From contig CM022944.1 of NCBI GenBank assembly GCA_012931725.1, forward strand, positions 72,130,508-72,194,507: a stretch of 64,000 nt of DNA, in the 5' to 3' direction. Positions within the stretch are counted from its first letter, which is position 1; every line of letters starts with the position of its first letter. This document shows positions 11,777 to 22,083 of this stretch, one piece after another. The notes under the pieces were generated by a model, which saw only the letters and a program-made list of their open reading frames with translations, was not told where the DNA came from and did not search any database. The position numbers were made by a program, and so were the translations under genes. The stretch is from Litsea cubeba (taxonomy: Eukaryota; Streptophyta; Magnoliopsida; Laurales; Lauraceae).

Positions 11777-12454
11777 GCGTTGTTGAAGTGCCTTCAAGCA
11801 TGGTGAAGCGCTTTGGAGGTTTACAGGATGGGAGAAATGCATGGGCTTTCTATAGTGCTGAAGACACTACAGCCATGATCTCTTATCCTGTGTTGTTGAC
11901 TTCTCGGACTGCCGGCTTTGCGAAGTGGTTCGCGGAGAGCTTTTCGGCATATCGGGGGCTTTCCAAGAAGGAGTTTGATGTGAAGCTGGCATCTGGAAAG
12001 GGCCTTGGAAAGTCGGATGGTGTCCGGCAAGAGGAAGTTTGGGCCTTCCTTTCTGGAGAGAAGCACAAGATAGGCTTTCTCGGTGACCAGGGCATCATTG
12101 GTTCTGAATCTGTTCGAGAAATACCTAATGAGGCTTTAGAGCAGCTAGAACAGGAGGAAGCCGAACTTGATGCTTGGATGCAAGCGGCGCAAAGGCAAGC
12201 TTCTGTGGAGTCTACTGGCAAGAGTAGACCATCCAGTGAGGAGTCAAGTGGAAGACCTGACTCTGACAGTGGGGCAGGTTCCTCTAAGAAGCGAGCCCAT
12301 AGGAGTAAGAGGAGGAGGAGGAGTCATCGCAGCAAGGGGCAGCATGAGGACTCTCCTGACTTGGAAGTTCCTATTACTATCAATGAGGATGTGCCAGTGG
12401 ATGCTGACAAGCCTCCAGAGAAGAGAAGCCGAGAAGAAGAGATCATCGGTGAAG

Positions 12455-12550
12455 GTATGATTCTTCCTTTTTCTCTTTCCATTTCTTTTCATGGGATTCT
12501 TCCATGTTCTGATTTGCTTCTTGTTTCTGCTTTTCTTTTTTTTTTTTTAG
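12455..12550 (+). other. Intron 1 of the antisense accessory gene
   Basis: It begins GTATGA after ...GGTGAAG and ends in a T-rich tract with TTTTTTTTAG at 12,550. It is 96 bp long, phase 1. Because its length is a multiple of three and it has no stop in frame, exon 1 also reads through into exon 2 without splicing. An alternative acceptor CAG at 12,553 is possible. Confidence 0.6.
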
Positions 12551-12664
12551 CAGAGGAAGATTTGGCGATGCCTGAGGTTCCAACCGATGAGGTGGTGACG
12601 GATCCTGTCGGGGCACTTGAAGAATAACCGAAGGACTCTGGAGTGAATCCAGAATCTCTAATTG

Positions 12665-12735
12665 GTATGACTTCTTTTGTTTTCTTCTCTTTTTTTTTTG
12701 TCTGTGACTTGGTTTGCTAACATTTTTCTTGTCAG
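12665..12735 (+). other. Intron 2 of the antisense accessory gene
   Basis: Donor GTATGACTTC at 12,665 and acceptor TTTTCTTGTCAG ending at 12,735 enclose 71 bp that are strongly T-rich. Removal joins a G to CT, giving alanine and an open frame (ADLPQDSDDFEPSMD). The donor resembles that of intron 1. Confidence 0.65.
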
Positions 12736-12846
12736 CTGACTTGCCACAGGATTCCGATGACTTTGAACCATCGATGGACGCAAATGTTGATGATGCTTCC
12801 GAAGAATTCATGGAGGAAGAAAGTGTTCCTCCAGTCGTCGAAGAAG

Positions 12847-12921
12847 GTATTTTGTAGTAATAACCCTGATAATGATTTTCAAACAGGATCATGTTCATAC
12901 CTTTTTGTGTCTCTTTGGCAG
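12847..12921 (+). other. Intron 3 of the antisense accessory gene
   Basis: Donor GTATTTTG at 12,847 and acceptor CTCTTTGGCAG ending at 12,921 give a 75 bp intron. It contains stops in the reading frame, so splicing is needed to link VVEEG to FEVTEES. Phase 1, like the other two. Confidence 0.65.
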
Positions 12922-13738
12922 GTTTTGAGGTGACAGAGGAGAGTCCGTCGCTTCCTTCAGAACCAGAGCAAGAGATGCCAAAGGTCGATCCAGAGGTAAA
13001 GACTCCTGGGACCTGTTCTGACACTGTTGAGGAGATACCTCGTGCTGAGATTCCTTCCCGAACAGGAGCAGCTTCAACTGGAAAGAGTTATTTTGTTACT
13101 CTTCCAACGAGCGATGACATGAGCAGTCGACCAACGGCGTTGGACGAATCTTCAGCTGGGCCATCTCTTCTTTTTTGCGAAGAAGGTGGTGGTCCGGGTT
13201 CTGAGCTCTTGGATTGAGACTCTGTTTTCTGGGCACTTAGATGCCGGATTTGGGATGATCCTGCATGTGCGTGAGATTCTCAGTGATGTCGAAAAGGCAA
13301 GTCTAGATGTCACAAGTGCTAGGGCGATCGTTGATAGGATCATTGAGCTGGGTGACAGGTGGTTTGAGACCATGGGTTTTCCTGACGACCAGTTCTTCAA
13401 GGAGATGTTCCTGGACCCTGCGGATAAGGCTCAGTCTCACCTGGATGAGGCTACACAAAGCAGGAAGCAGATAGTCCGAGAGAAGAACTTAGAAGAGTTA
13501 ACCATCATTGGGCTGACACATGACCTTAACATCCTTGATAGGGAGGTCGATGAGGCCAGGAAACGTCTTGAGCATCTGCAGGCACAAGTCGCTGCCAAGT
13601 GGACTACAATAACAGAGGCTCGTGACAGGGAGAGTGCTCTGATTCGCCGGGTTGCAGATGCTGATCGAGTTCTTAAAAGGAAGTCTGGAAACCGGTTTTG
13701 GCCGTACAGGCATTGCTCTTACCCAGTTGGGTAAGTCT

Positions 13739-14453
13739 TCAAGGGTAGTACCGCTTTAAGAACTTGTCGTTAATGGGCAGCATACATCTGTCACCTTTTA
13801 TGTTTAGGAGTGCGTATGCGCCATTGGAGAAGACCTTGTCGATGACGTAGGGTCCCTCCCATTTTGGTTCAAATTTGCCTTTGGACTTGTGAGCGAAGGC
13901 CATTGGTCTTTTTACCGCAAGAACCAAGTCACCCTTTTTGTAGGCGCGTTGCCTGACCTTTTTGTCGAAAGATCCTGCCATGTGTGCTTGGTAAAGTTCA
14001 ATGCTTTGTTGAGCTTCGAGCCGTCTCTCATCGAGATTGTCCAACTCATGGAGTCGCAATTTGACATTGCTTTCTTGAGTCATGTCATTTTGCAAAGATA
14101 CCCTCATGGTGTCGCAATTTGTACTTCGAAGGGCACGACAGCTTCGCATCCATAGACCAAGGAGAATGGTGTGCTAAGGGTTGGTCCTCGAACTGTGGTT
14201 CGATAGGCCCACAAAGCTTCAGACAGTTTGTCGCTCCAGTCTCTTTTGTGACTAGAGACCATTTTTTTGAGGATTTTGCAGAGTGTCTTGTTGAAAGCTT
14301 CTGCTAATCTGTTTGCTGCCGGATTGTATGGAGTCGAAGGACACCTTTGGATTTTGTATTTGTCGCAGAACCTGTAGAATCGATGATCCCGGAATTGTGG
14401 TCCGTTATCATGGACGAATCTTTTGGGTATGCCGAAACGATAAATGAAGTTGG
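13739..14453 (-). pseudogene. Copy 3 integrase, core second half and C-terminus (end of pol)
   Basis: Immediately left of the solo LTR the minus strand continues the integrase core: FGIPKRFVHDNGPQF carries the second catalytic Asp, and LAEAFNKTL carries the Glu. The C-terminal domain (KKGDLVLAVKR, KFEPKWEGPYVIDKVFSNGAYAL in two parts) ends at the stop at 13,739. A one-base frameshift near 14,110 separates LVYGCEAVVPFEV from the 13,739-14,149 frame. Integrase inserts the element cDNA into chromosomes. It is inactive here because of the LTR insertion and frameshift. The tail is a GPY-type module (EGPYVI), not a chromodomain, which fits Tat. Confidence 0.8.
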
Positions 14454-16464
14454 TGAAAGAAACTGCGATTCAGATCTGAACATCTCTAGCGGAAGACATT
14501 CATGGCTAATTTGTAACATGACAGATTTTAAAAAAATCTGATTTGGGCAGCATAAATCAGCCATAGAGATCGCATAAGAACTCCATGAATTCATGACCAA
14601 CAAGTGTATAATTAAAGGAGAATGAAGAAGACTATTACCTCGAAGATTTCTAGACTTCAAATCTATGAAAAAATAGATCCAAAGGCCCGAACTCAGACTT
14701 GCAATTAGCAAACAAGTTGCTGGAATTTTCTGCAGTAGTATTGCCTTTGATCTTCTTCTCTATCTCACTTCCAAATCTGATTGGCTAAGATGGTGGGATC
14801 TTAATCTAGGAATTGAGAACTATTTCTCTAATGAAAAATCTCAGACCTACAAGTTTCTTCACTAAAGAAGAAAACACTTCAAGGGCTGGACGTGTGGGAG
14901 CATTAATCTTTCTATGTTGTGTTGGACGTCCAAGAGGTATGAGGTTTCTTTTATAGAAACTTTGTGGTAGCTTTCCCAAAAATTTATCTCTCCTTATTCT
15001 CAAAGATGTCCTAAAAGGAAAGTATAATCTAAAGATTTATTTCCTTTTAGAAACACTCTAATAAGAAAAGGAAACTAAGGAACTTCCCATGCAATTAGTA
15101 ATCCAAGTTGTACAACACTTACTAATTTTAAGTTCCTAATCCAAAAAGAAAACTTTCTCATAGGAATACTAATCCAAAGAGGAGTCCAACCTTCCAAGTA
15201 GAGAGACCTACTCAAAATTGGAAACCTTACCCATGGAAATCCTATTATGGACGTCCCATATAATAATGCACACCATGGCCCACATATATAATTTATCTAG
15301 AATTAAATTCATGTATGCCATCAAAGGCCTATTTGAATTTAAACTCAAAATTATTTTTCCACTAAAATAATTCATCCTTATGTTATCTAAACATTTTAGG
15401 AAACCATGCCAATCTTGGAAAGTGACTAGAGAAGGGACCAAAAGACATATTTGCCATTGGCTCCCAAAATGACCAAAATGTCCATGCTAAACCCATAGCA
15501 ACATAAAGACCATTTTAACCTTAACTCATTCCACTAAAGAGTTATGGTTGAACTCCAAGGACAAATATATATTATAATAAGCTCGTCATAAAATGACGGT
15601 TGTCTTCGACCTACTAAGTGTAATGACCTGAATGCCCCTCCATTAACATCCATAATCGAGTCAGGTTATCACATGTACTATCAACCTTCCCGATTACTTC
15701 TAAACCTTAGAGCTTCATATCCTTAACATAATCATCATCCAGATATCATTCTCTTGGTCCAGGGAGCGACCCACAAGTTCAATATCCATATGGAACATCC
15801 ATATACTAAGATCTTAGATTTTGATGATTAATCGGATAATTCTAAGGGGACGATCATTCCATCATTAGATGGCATAGATTCTATATTGCATCTGCACGTC
15901 CCAACTGATCAAGTCCGAGTACCCAAAACACAGAGCTGTTGACCCATGAAAAGAATCTCACCCATAGTGAATTAAAGTACAAGAACTTGACTTCGTCAGT
16001 TCATCCACAAATGCTCAAGATTAAGAGCACTGGTCACTCAGTAGCATGAGGTGACTTGATCTTTCTCTGTGATAGTACTATTTTAGAGATCACACCTACC
16101 ATGGTCCTGTTCAATGCATTGCATATGCAGTAATGAGATGAATCCGGGAAAGCCCTCCCATGACTTAGGTAAGTCACCCTGAATACAGGAGAATCTCTCA
16201 TTATAACTTATACCAAGATGAAGTGCCCAGCTCCATCTCTCAGTTATGAACAAATGTGTTGTATCCAGTGTCCATGAATTAGACCTATCTGTGTGTAGAC
16301 ACTACACACCTAATTCATTTACTAGAAACAATGGGCCTTACACAACCATACATATATACATGTTTAAGCAGAAAAGAGTCATTCCATTAAATAACCAGTC
16401 AATATCCAGTAACAAAAGATGAGAGTGCAGCTAGTGGGCTTTAGGGCATACACCAATCCCAACA
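14454..16464 (-). mobile_element. Solo LTR of the copia family seen intact at 32,438-42,216
   Basis: The sequence begins TGAAAGAAACTGCGATTC and ends CCAATCCCAACA, the reverse complement of the LTR ends at 32,438-34,495. The direct repeat GTTGG flanks it at 14,449-14,453 and 16,465-16,469, a 5 bp target duplication. At 2,011 bp it is slightly shorter than the full element's LTRs (2,058-2,059 bp) and clearly more diverged. There is no internal region, so it most likely arose by LTR-LTR recombination after inserting into the integrase gene of copy 3. Confidence 0.92.
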
Positions 16465-16469
16465 GTTGG

Positions 16470-17654
16470 TGCGCAGGAACTGAAGGACTGATGAGGTCTT
16501 CATTTTGTTGAACGCAAATGCTTCTGACCACTTGGAGAAATAATCCGTAGCGGCGAAGATGAAGCGATGACCTTTGCTCGAAGGGGGAGAAATAGGACCT
16601 ATGATGTCCATACTCCAGGCTTCGAAAGGCCATGAAATCGTTGTAGGATGCAGCCATTCTGGAGGCATGTGAATGTAATCTCCATGAACTTGGCATTGTT
16701 GGCAGCGCTTAGCAAATTGCATTGCGTCAGCTACCATGGTAGGCCAGTAATAACCTAACCTTTTTATCCGATCATAGAGCTTGGGACCAGCCTGATGAGC
16801 TCCGTAAAGACCAGCATGAACTTCTTTGAGTGTTTCTTCAGCCTCTTGTTGTGACAAGCAGCGTAGAAGTACTCCGTTGAAGGATTTCCTGTAAAGGATT
16901 TTTGAAGGAATATCCAAATGAAAGCATGGGGTTCGCCTTTGGATGCTTACCCGTTCTTTTGGATCTTCAGGTAGGATTCCGAACATAATGTAATCAATGA
17001 ACGGATGCCTCCAGTCGCCGATTGAAGTTTGAAGGATTGAAATCCGACTTCCAACCACTTGGTGGCATTCAGCAATTGCTTGGTGTGTCTTAAGAGGTGG
17101 AAGGATTCTTCTTTCGCACACTGTGATTTGCATGTTTTCCCCTTCCTGGATTGCCATAGATGCGGCAAGTCCGGCCAGGACATCTGCACGTATGTTTTCA
17201 CCTCTACGAATGTGGGTGATGTGACAGATGTCAAACTTTTGCAGAAGTGATTGTGCCTTGTTGTAGTAAGGCAGCAGATCAGGCTTCCTGACTTCAAATT
17301 TCTGATTTATCTGGTTGACGATCAGTTGAGAGTCTCCAAAGACTTCCAGCATGGTGATACCGGATTCGATGGCGAGTTCCAATCCTAGGATCAGAGCTTG
17401 ATATTCAGCTGCATTGTTTGTGCATGGTTCTAGTAGCGAGAAAGCATGTGGAATCACGTATTTGTCGGGGCTAACAAAGAGGATGCCAACTCCCGAGATC
17501 AGCTGTCTTTTTTCATTTGTCCTGGTTGCACAGTCAAAGTACATGTCCCAGGAGGCACTTTGTGAGAAAGTCTCCACATTGTAGACTGGTTCGTCTGGGA
17601 GATCATCTTTGAGTGGAGAATCTTTAGGCAATGGATGCTCTGCGAGGAAGTCCG
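16470..17654 (-). pseudogene. Copy 3 second (archaeal-type) RNase H and integrase N-terminus
   Basis: In the open stretch 16,441-17,631, residues about 30-160 form a second RNase H. Asp is in DMYFDCA (33), Glu in CTNNAAEYQALI, Asp in VFGDSQLIVNQ and a final Asp in ENIRADVLAGLA, so all four catalytic acids appear present. Plant Tat elements carry such an additional RNase H besides the gypsy one. It is followed by the integrase zinc domain (HAGLYGAHQAG, then CQQCQ) and the core start WSMDIIGPIS with the first catalytic Asp. Pol is then cut at FLRTN by the solo copia LTR. The last residues of the readable ORF come from that LTR. Confidence 0.85.
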
Positions 17655-18740
17655 CTAGAGCTTGCCTTTTGATTGCCTTTTGTGGTACATGCCTAAATCA
17701 AGTTGTGACAGAATGATGGACCATTTTGCCAGTCGAGCATTGAGAGAACCTGCCTTTGTGACAAGGACCTTCAAGAGGTTGACCCTCGAGACCAGGTAGA
17801 CTGTGTTGGAAAGCAAGTAGTGACGCAGCTTTTGTACGGCGAACATCACTACAAGACATTCTTTTTCAACTGGAGAGTAGCGGTGCTCTGCACCTACTAG
17901 CATGCGGCTGAGGTAATATAGAGCAGCTTCTTTTCTTTGATCATTTTCTTGCTCAAGCAGAGCTCCCAAAGAGTGATCAAGGGCTCTTGTGTACAAGATG
18001 AATGGTTTTCCAGTGGTAGGAGCAGCTAACACTGGAGGTTTTGTCAGGTATGACTTGATATCTTGGAAAGCAGCTTCACAGTCAACATCCCAGACAAAGT
18101 TTACACCTTTTTTCATCAACTGGGAGAATGGATGGCATTTCCCCGAAAGATTGGAGATGAACCGTCTGATGTAGGCCAATCTCCCTTGAAGCCCTTTGAG
18201 TTCTCTCAAGGTTCTTGGAGAGGGAATTTCTAGAAAGGCTTTGACTTTTATGGGGTCAAGCTCTATTCCAGCTTTCCGAACTAAGAATCCGAGGAACTTA
18301 CCTGACGAGACGCCGAAGAAGCATTTCAAAGGATTCATTCGCAGTTTGTGTTTGCGAAGCTGGAGGAAGACTTCTCGAAGGTCTTCGAGATGATCTTCTT
18401 TTCTTTTGCTTTTGACGGCGAGGTCATCAATGTAACATTCAACCGTCTTGTGCTGCATATCTTGGAATATTTTCATCATAGCCCTCTGATATGTGGCACC
18501 AGCATTTTTCAGACCAAATGGCATGACAGTGTAGGAATACACGCCAAATGGGGTCCGAAAAGAAGTATGTTTTTCATCTTCAGGATGCATCTTTATCTGA
18601 TTGTAGCCAGAGAAACCATCCATGAATGTCATTCGCTCGAATCCACAGGTATTATCAATCATTACCTCTGGTATGGGGAGCGGAAATTCATCTTTTGGAC
18701 ATGCGCCATTCAGGTCTCTATAGTCAATACAGACCCTGAT
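17655..18740 (-). pseudogene. Copy 3 reverse transcriptase and first RNase H
   Basis: The frame is open from just after the nonsense codon at 18,741 to 17,655. RT motifs counted from the Met at 18,662 are MDGFSGYNQI (Asp 15), PFGLKNAGATYQR (about 48-60) and the active site YIDD (77-80). The YIDDLAVKS form is typical of plant Ty3/gypsy. The connection and gypsy-type RNase H follow (LYTRALDHSLGALL, then YSPVEKECLVVMFAVQKLRHYL). A one-base frameshift near 17,690 takes the end of this domain out of frame with the second RNase H. The enzyme would copy element RNA into DNA in the particle; catalytic residues are kept but the frame is broken. Confidence 0.85.
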
Positions 18741-20792
18741 CTAGCCATTTTTCTTTGTCACGGGGACAATGTTGGCCAACCATTCAGGATGTTGTTCCTC
18801 ACGGATGAAACCGACGCTTTTGAGTTTTTGAACTTCTTGTTCAATTTTATCCATTACATCTGGACGGAATCTTCTTTGGCCTTGCTTGACAGGCTTGATG
18901 TCGTCTTGAAGATTGAGTTTGTGGACCGCTATTTTGGGATCTAAGCCAGGCATTTCAGCGTAAGACCATGCAAAGCAATCAACGAACTCACGAAGAAAGG
19001 CGATATACTCGGGTAACTCATCATCCATTATATTCTTGCTTATGAATACAGGACGTGGGTTATCTGGTGTTCCCGAGTCTATCTTTTGAACAGGATCTTC
19101 TGTTGGAAGGTTCGAAGGTGGTTCCTCCATAATATTTTCGGAGGCTTCCAGCTCAATGAAACCTTCTAGGGTTTCAAGGGCATTTCCAGACCAAGGCTTT
19201 GTTCCTTTCCACGGGTCTTCTTGATCGGTAATTTTCCCAAGGCTTGCTATGAGATGATCCCAATCGCCTGTTGAAACCGGGTCGAAGTAGGCTACTTCTT
19301 TTGGAGATGAGGGTTCTTCTGGATCAGAAGACCACACGTCTGTGCCATCGGATAACTCCTCTTCATTTTCGGAGAAATCGTGCCAATTGGATGAGCTTTC
19401 TGGATCTTTGTCAGGTGACTCATCAAAGAGATATCCAGGGAGATCGATGTCTTCATGGACTTGAGATGTTGAGGCTTGGTCAGTAAGTCGACTTTTAAGC
19501 CTTTGTGTCAACTGTCTCAGGGGGGTGTCGGGATCATACCCTAACCCGTGTGAAGACTTTTCTACATAGTCGTAGAGTCTCCAATCTTCCAGCTGGCTTT
19601 TGGTCAAGACGGGCCCCAATGGCGTGAGAATACCGTGTCCTTCTCCCAAACCGACTGGGTTTTGAGCCTCATAGCCCATTTTCTTCATATTAGCTTGTGC
19701 CACAGAACTATATAAGGATAGTTGAGGCACACCTTCATTTTGGAAAGGTTCAAGCATGGAGTTTGATGAAGAAGTATCCGATCTATGGAAGAAGATCGGC
19801 TTTTCCTTTGCTGAAGTTGCTGGAACAACGAAGGAAGCTGACGTAGGATCTTCTATGTCAAAAGTTGTCTCCATTGGAGTGAGAGTAGGCTGAACTTGCT
19901 GAGTGTCAGCTTGGCTTGACGATGTGTCGTCTTCTAGCTCTGAATCCGAATCCGTGTCTTGCATGATAGACACGAAAGAGACAACAAATTTGCCCCCAGG
20001 CTTTTGCTTTGCCTTCTTCACTTTAGTTGTGATGACCAAAGGCTTTGAAGGTTTGAGGGAGATGATGATGGGACTTTGAATGCTCTCTTCGGATTTACCA
20101 GATGGTTTTTTTTCTTCCGGTGATTGTTGAGGAGCCTTGCCTTTATCTTTCTGGAGATTTTCGGCAAAGGATGCTATGTGCTTCTCCTCTTCTTCTTTTT
20201 CACCTTCATACATTTGTGAGTCTGCAAAGTGGACTTCTTTACCTTTGAAGGGTTTTTTGTCCGCAAAGACTCGGTGTATCATGCCGTCATCGCCAACAAA
20301 CTTGATGCATTGATGTAGAGTTGAAGGGACAACGCCATTCTCGTGGATCCAAGGGCGTCCGAGAAGGATGTTGTAGCATGAAGGGGTTTTTATTGCATAC
20401 ACAGTGACCTCAGAAATAAGGTCACCGATCTGCAACTTGAACCTGATTTTACCGATAGGCCTTTGAGTACTCCAATCGTATCCAAAGATAGATACAGATG
20501 TGTGGCTCAGCTTGCTGGGTGGGATGCCCAACTCTTCGAGAGCCGATGTGGAGATGAGGTTGAGTGCAGAACCTGGGTCGATCTGAACTCTGTGCATAGG
20601 CATTTCTTTGATGTACCCTGTGAAGTACAGGGGTCGGTTGTGCCTGGTTTCGCCAAGTAGGAGGTCATCCTTTGTGAAGGCGATGCTTGCACTGGCTGCT
20701 TTTTTAACCGAGAGGCATTCGATGCATGATCCCTCAGTTTTCTTCTTTTCTCCCTTTGAGGAAGCTTCTGAGTTTTTGACCCGGTAATCCAT
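18741..20792 (-). pseudogene. Copy 3 protease, G-patch-like segment and RT N-terminus
   Basis: One 683-codon open stretch. Residues about 66-160 are the retropepsin-like domain (VQIDPGSALNLIS with Asp 72; ILLGRPWIHENGVVP). A Ser/Glu/Lys-rich linker follows, then a G-patch-like stretch (MKKMGYEAQNPVGLGEG) near residues 365-385. After a second acidic linker comes the pre-RT block (PGLDPKIAVHKLNL, FRPDVMDKIEQEVQKL, GFIREEQHPEWLANIVPV). The stretch ends at TAG (18,741-18,743) after VTKKNG, where copies 1 and 2 have Gln. No other break is seen in this frame, so it is the best-preserved coding block of the Tat complex. Confidence 0.85.
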
Positions 20793-22083
20793 TTCAATTT
20801 GGAGGACTTGCAGGGCATGTTTGTCGACATCCTCATTCAGCTGTTATAATTCTGAGATGAGATTATCACGAGTGTGCGGAGACATTCGCAACAAATCTAG
20901 GATGTGCAGACGTGCAGGTATGTGCTTGAAGTGTTCAATCAAGTCATACTTGAAAGCCTCCTTAGGGCCTGCATGTTCATCATTGTTGCCACTAGGGGTG
21001 CTTACAACATCTTTTCCCGAAGGATTTACATATGTAAAGGAAGATTGGTTGTAATTTTTTGTGGTAGTCCCGGCCAGAGCGGGTGCCTCTACCAACTTCG
21101 AGAGCTTCTTGAGAAGGGTCTTCGTTTGGAAGATTGTCTTCAGGATCAAGAGGCTGTCGTTTTTCATTTGCTGAGGATGTATCAGCAGCGGAGTTGCCAT
21201 CCTCAGTGATTGTGTTGCACGGAGCATTTTCCGGGAACAAGTCCTGAACAGCATCCACCAACCTTTCTTCTTCTTTGACCAATTCATCGTCCCAAGCATC
21301 CATAGTTGGGAATTCTTCAATCAGGAAGGGTGTGAACTTTGAAGTCACAGTCTCAGGAGAAGAAACCTGAGAGGGTGTCATCTCAATGAAAGTCACGTGA
21401 GATGAGGTGGCTCCAAAAGATATATTGCTAGGCGTCGCCGGAATGTAAGATCTCTCATCAGACGATGCTTCGGAAGAGCAATGAGGGGTGCTGGTTCAAC
21501 AGCATTTTCTTGTACAGCCTCTTGGTCTTCTTCATCATTAGACCAGGATCCTTGTGGCTGTAGGGGGTTATACCAGATTACTGGCATAAGATGAGACTCA
21601 GGAATCCATTCTTCATCGGAGAGATATTCTCCTGTTTCAAGGGACTCCTCCCACTCGTCTGTGTAGTTGGACTCGAATCCATCATCGGTGTCGCTGGACT
21701 CGTATCCATCAATGGAGAATCCAACTACCGAATTGCAAGAGTATGATACCTCCTGCGTGGCTTCTTTGAATTGAGGTGGCATGAAATCACTGAGACTGAA
21801 TTTTCTTAACCCCTTTGAAGTCTCTGGAAGGGATGTTTTTGTTGCCTCCAGTGAAGCGGTAGAGGAAGCCTCTGCCTTTTCTTTCACTTCTTGTTCGGCT
21901 GGGTCTTCTCTTGCCGTTTGAGCTTGAGGAGATATTTCCTAGCCTGCCTTCGCTGTTGAGCTGTAGGCATTGTTTTAACGACCTCCCAATTTTCATCTTC
22001 CAGGAGATCGGGATGTACTCATATGGGTTGTCCGTCTGGTGTCGGGTAAGGAACCAGTTCCTCGGACGCTTGGATTGAGTTTA
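20793..22083 (-). pseudogene. Copy 3 acidic linker, internally deleted
   Basis: Corresponds to 7,200-8,800 of copy 2. A jump at about 21,480 (GAAGAGC to AATGAGGGGTG) skips roughly 335 bp present in copy 2 (about 7,877-8,207), with AGC/AGCA shared at the break. Open pieces at 20,844-21,396 and 21,393-21,887 are in different frames. Content is Ser/Glu/Asp-rich, with the pre-protease block HFKHIPARLHILDLLRMS. No enzyme motif is seen. Confidence 0.7.

Larger units (their letters stand above)
11777..13734 (+). pseudogene. Spliced antisense accessory gene of a Tat element (plant mobile domain-like C-terminus), 5' truncated
   Basis: The gene lies on the strand opposite to pol and converges on it, with stops about 4 bp apart. 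Exon 1 (to 12,454) reads VPSSMVKRFGGLQDG, then an acidic and a Lys/Arg-rich stretch. Three GT-AG introns (12,455-12,550; 12,665-12,735; 12,847-12,921) keep one continuous phase-1 frame into acidic exons 2 (12,551-12,664), 3 (12,736-12,846) and 4 (from 12,922). The C-terminal part (to 13,734) is rich in heptad-like Leu/Glu/Lys and probably a coiled coil. The P-x-x-V-x-R-x-F-G-x-x-Q-D pattern resembles the end of plant mobile domain proteins, the family reported in antisense extra ORFs of Tat elements. That assignment is an inference. Breaks are TAA at 12,625-12,627 in exon 2 and a frameshift between about 13,160 and 13,217, perhaps in the T-run at 13,171. The 5' end is lost at the copy 2 junction. 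Confidence 0.65.

Noticed and set aside
20463..20660. Plus-strand ORF repeated in copies 1 to 3 (also near 2,520 and 6,868)
   Set aside because: It is the reverse strand of the protease domain; its repetition only follows from the three copies.
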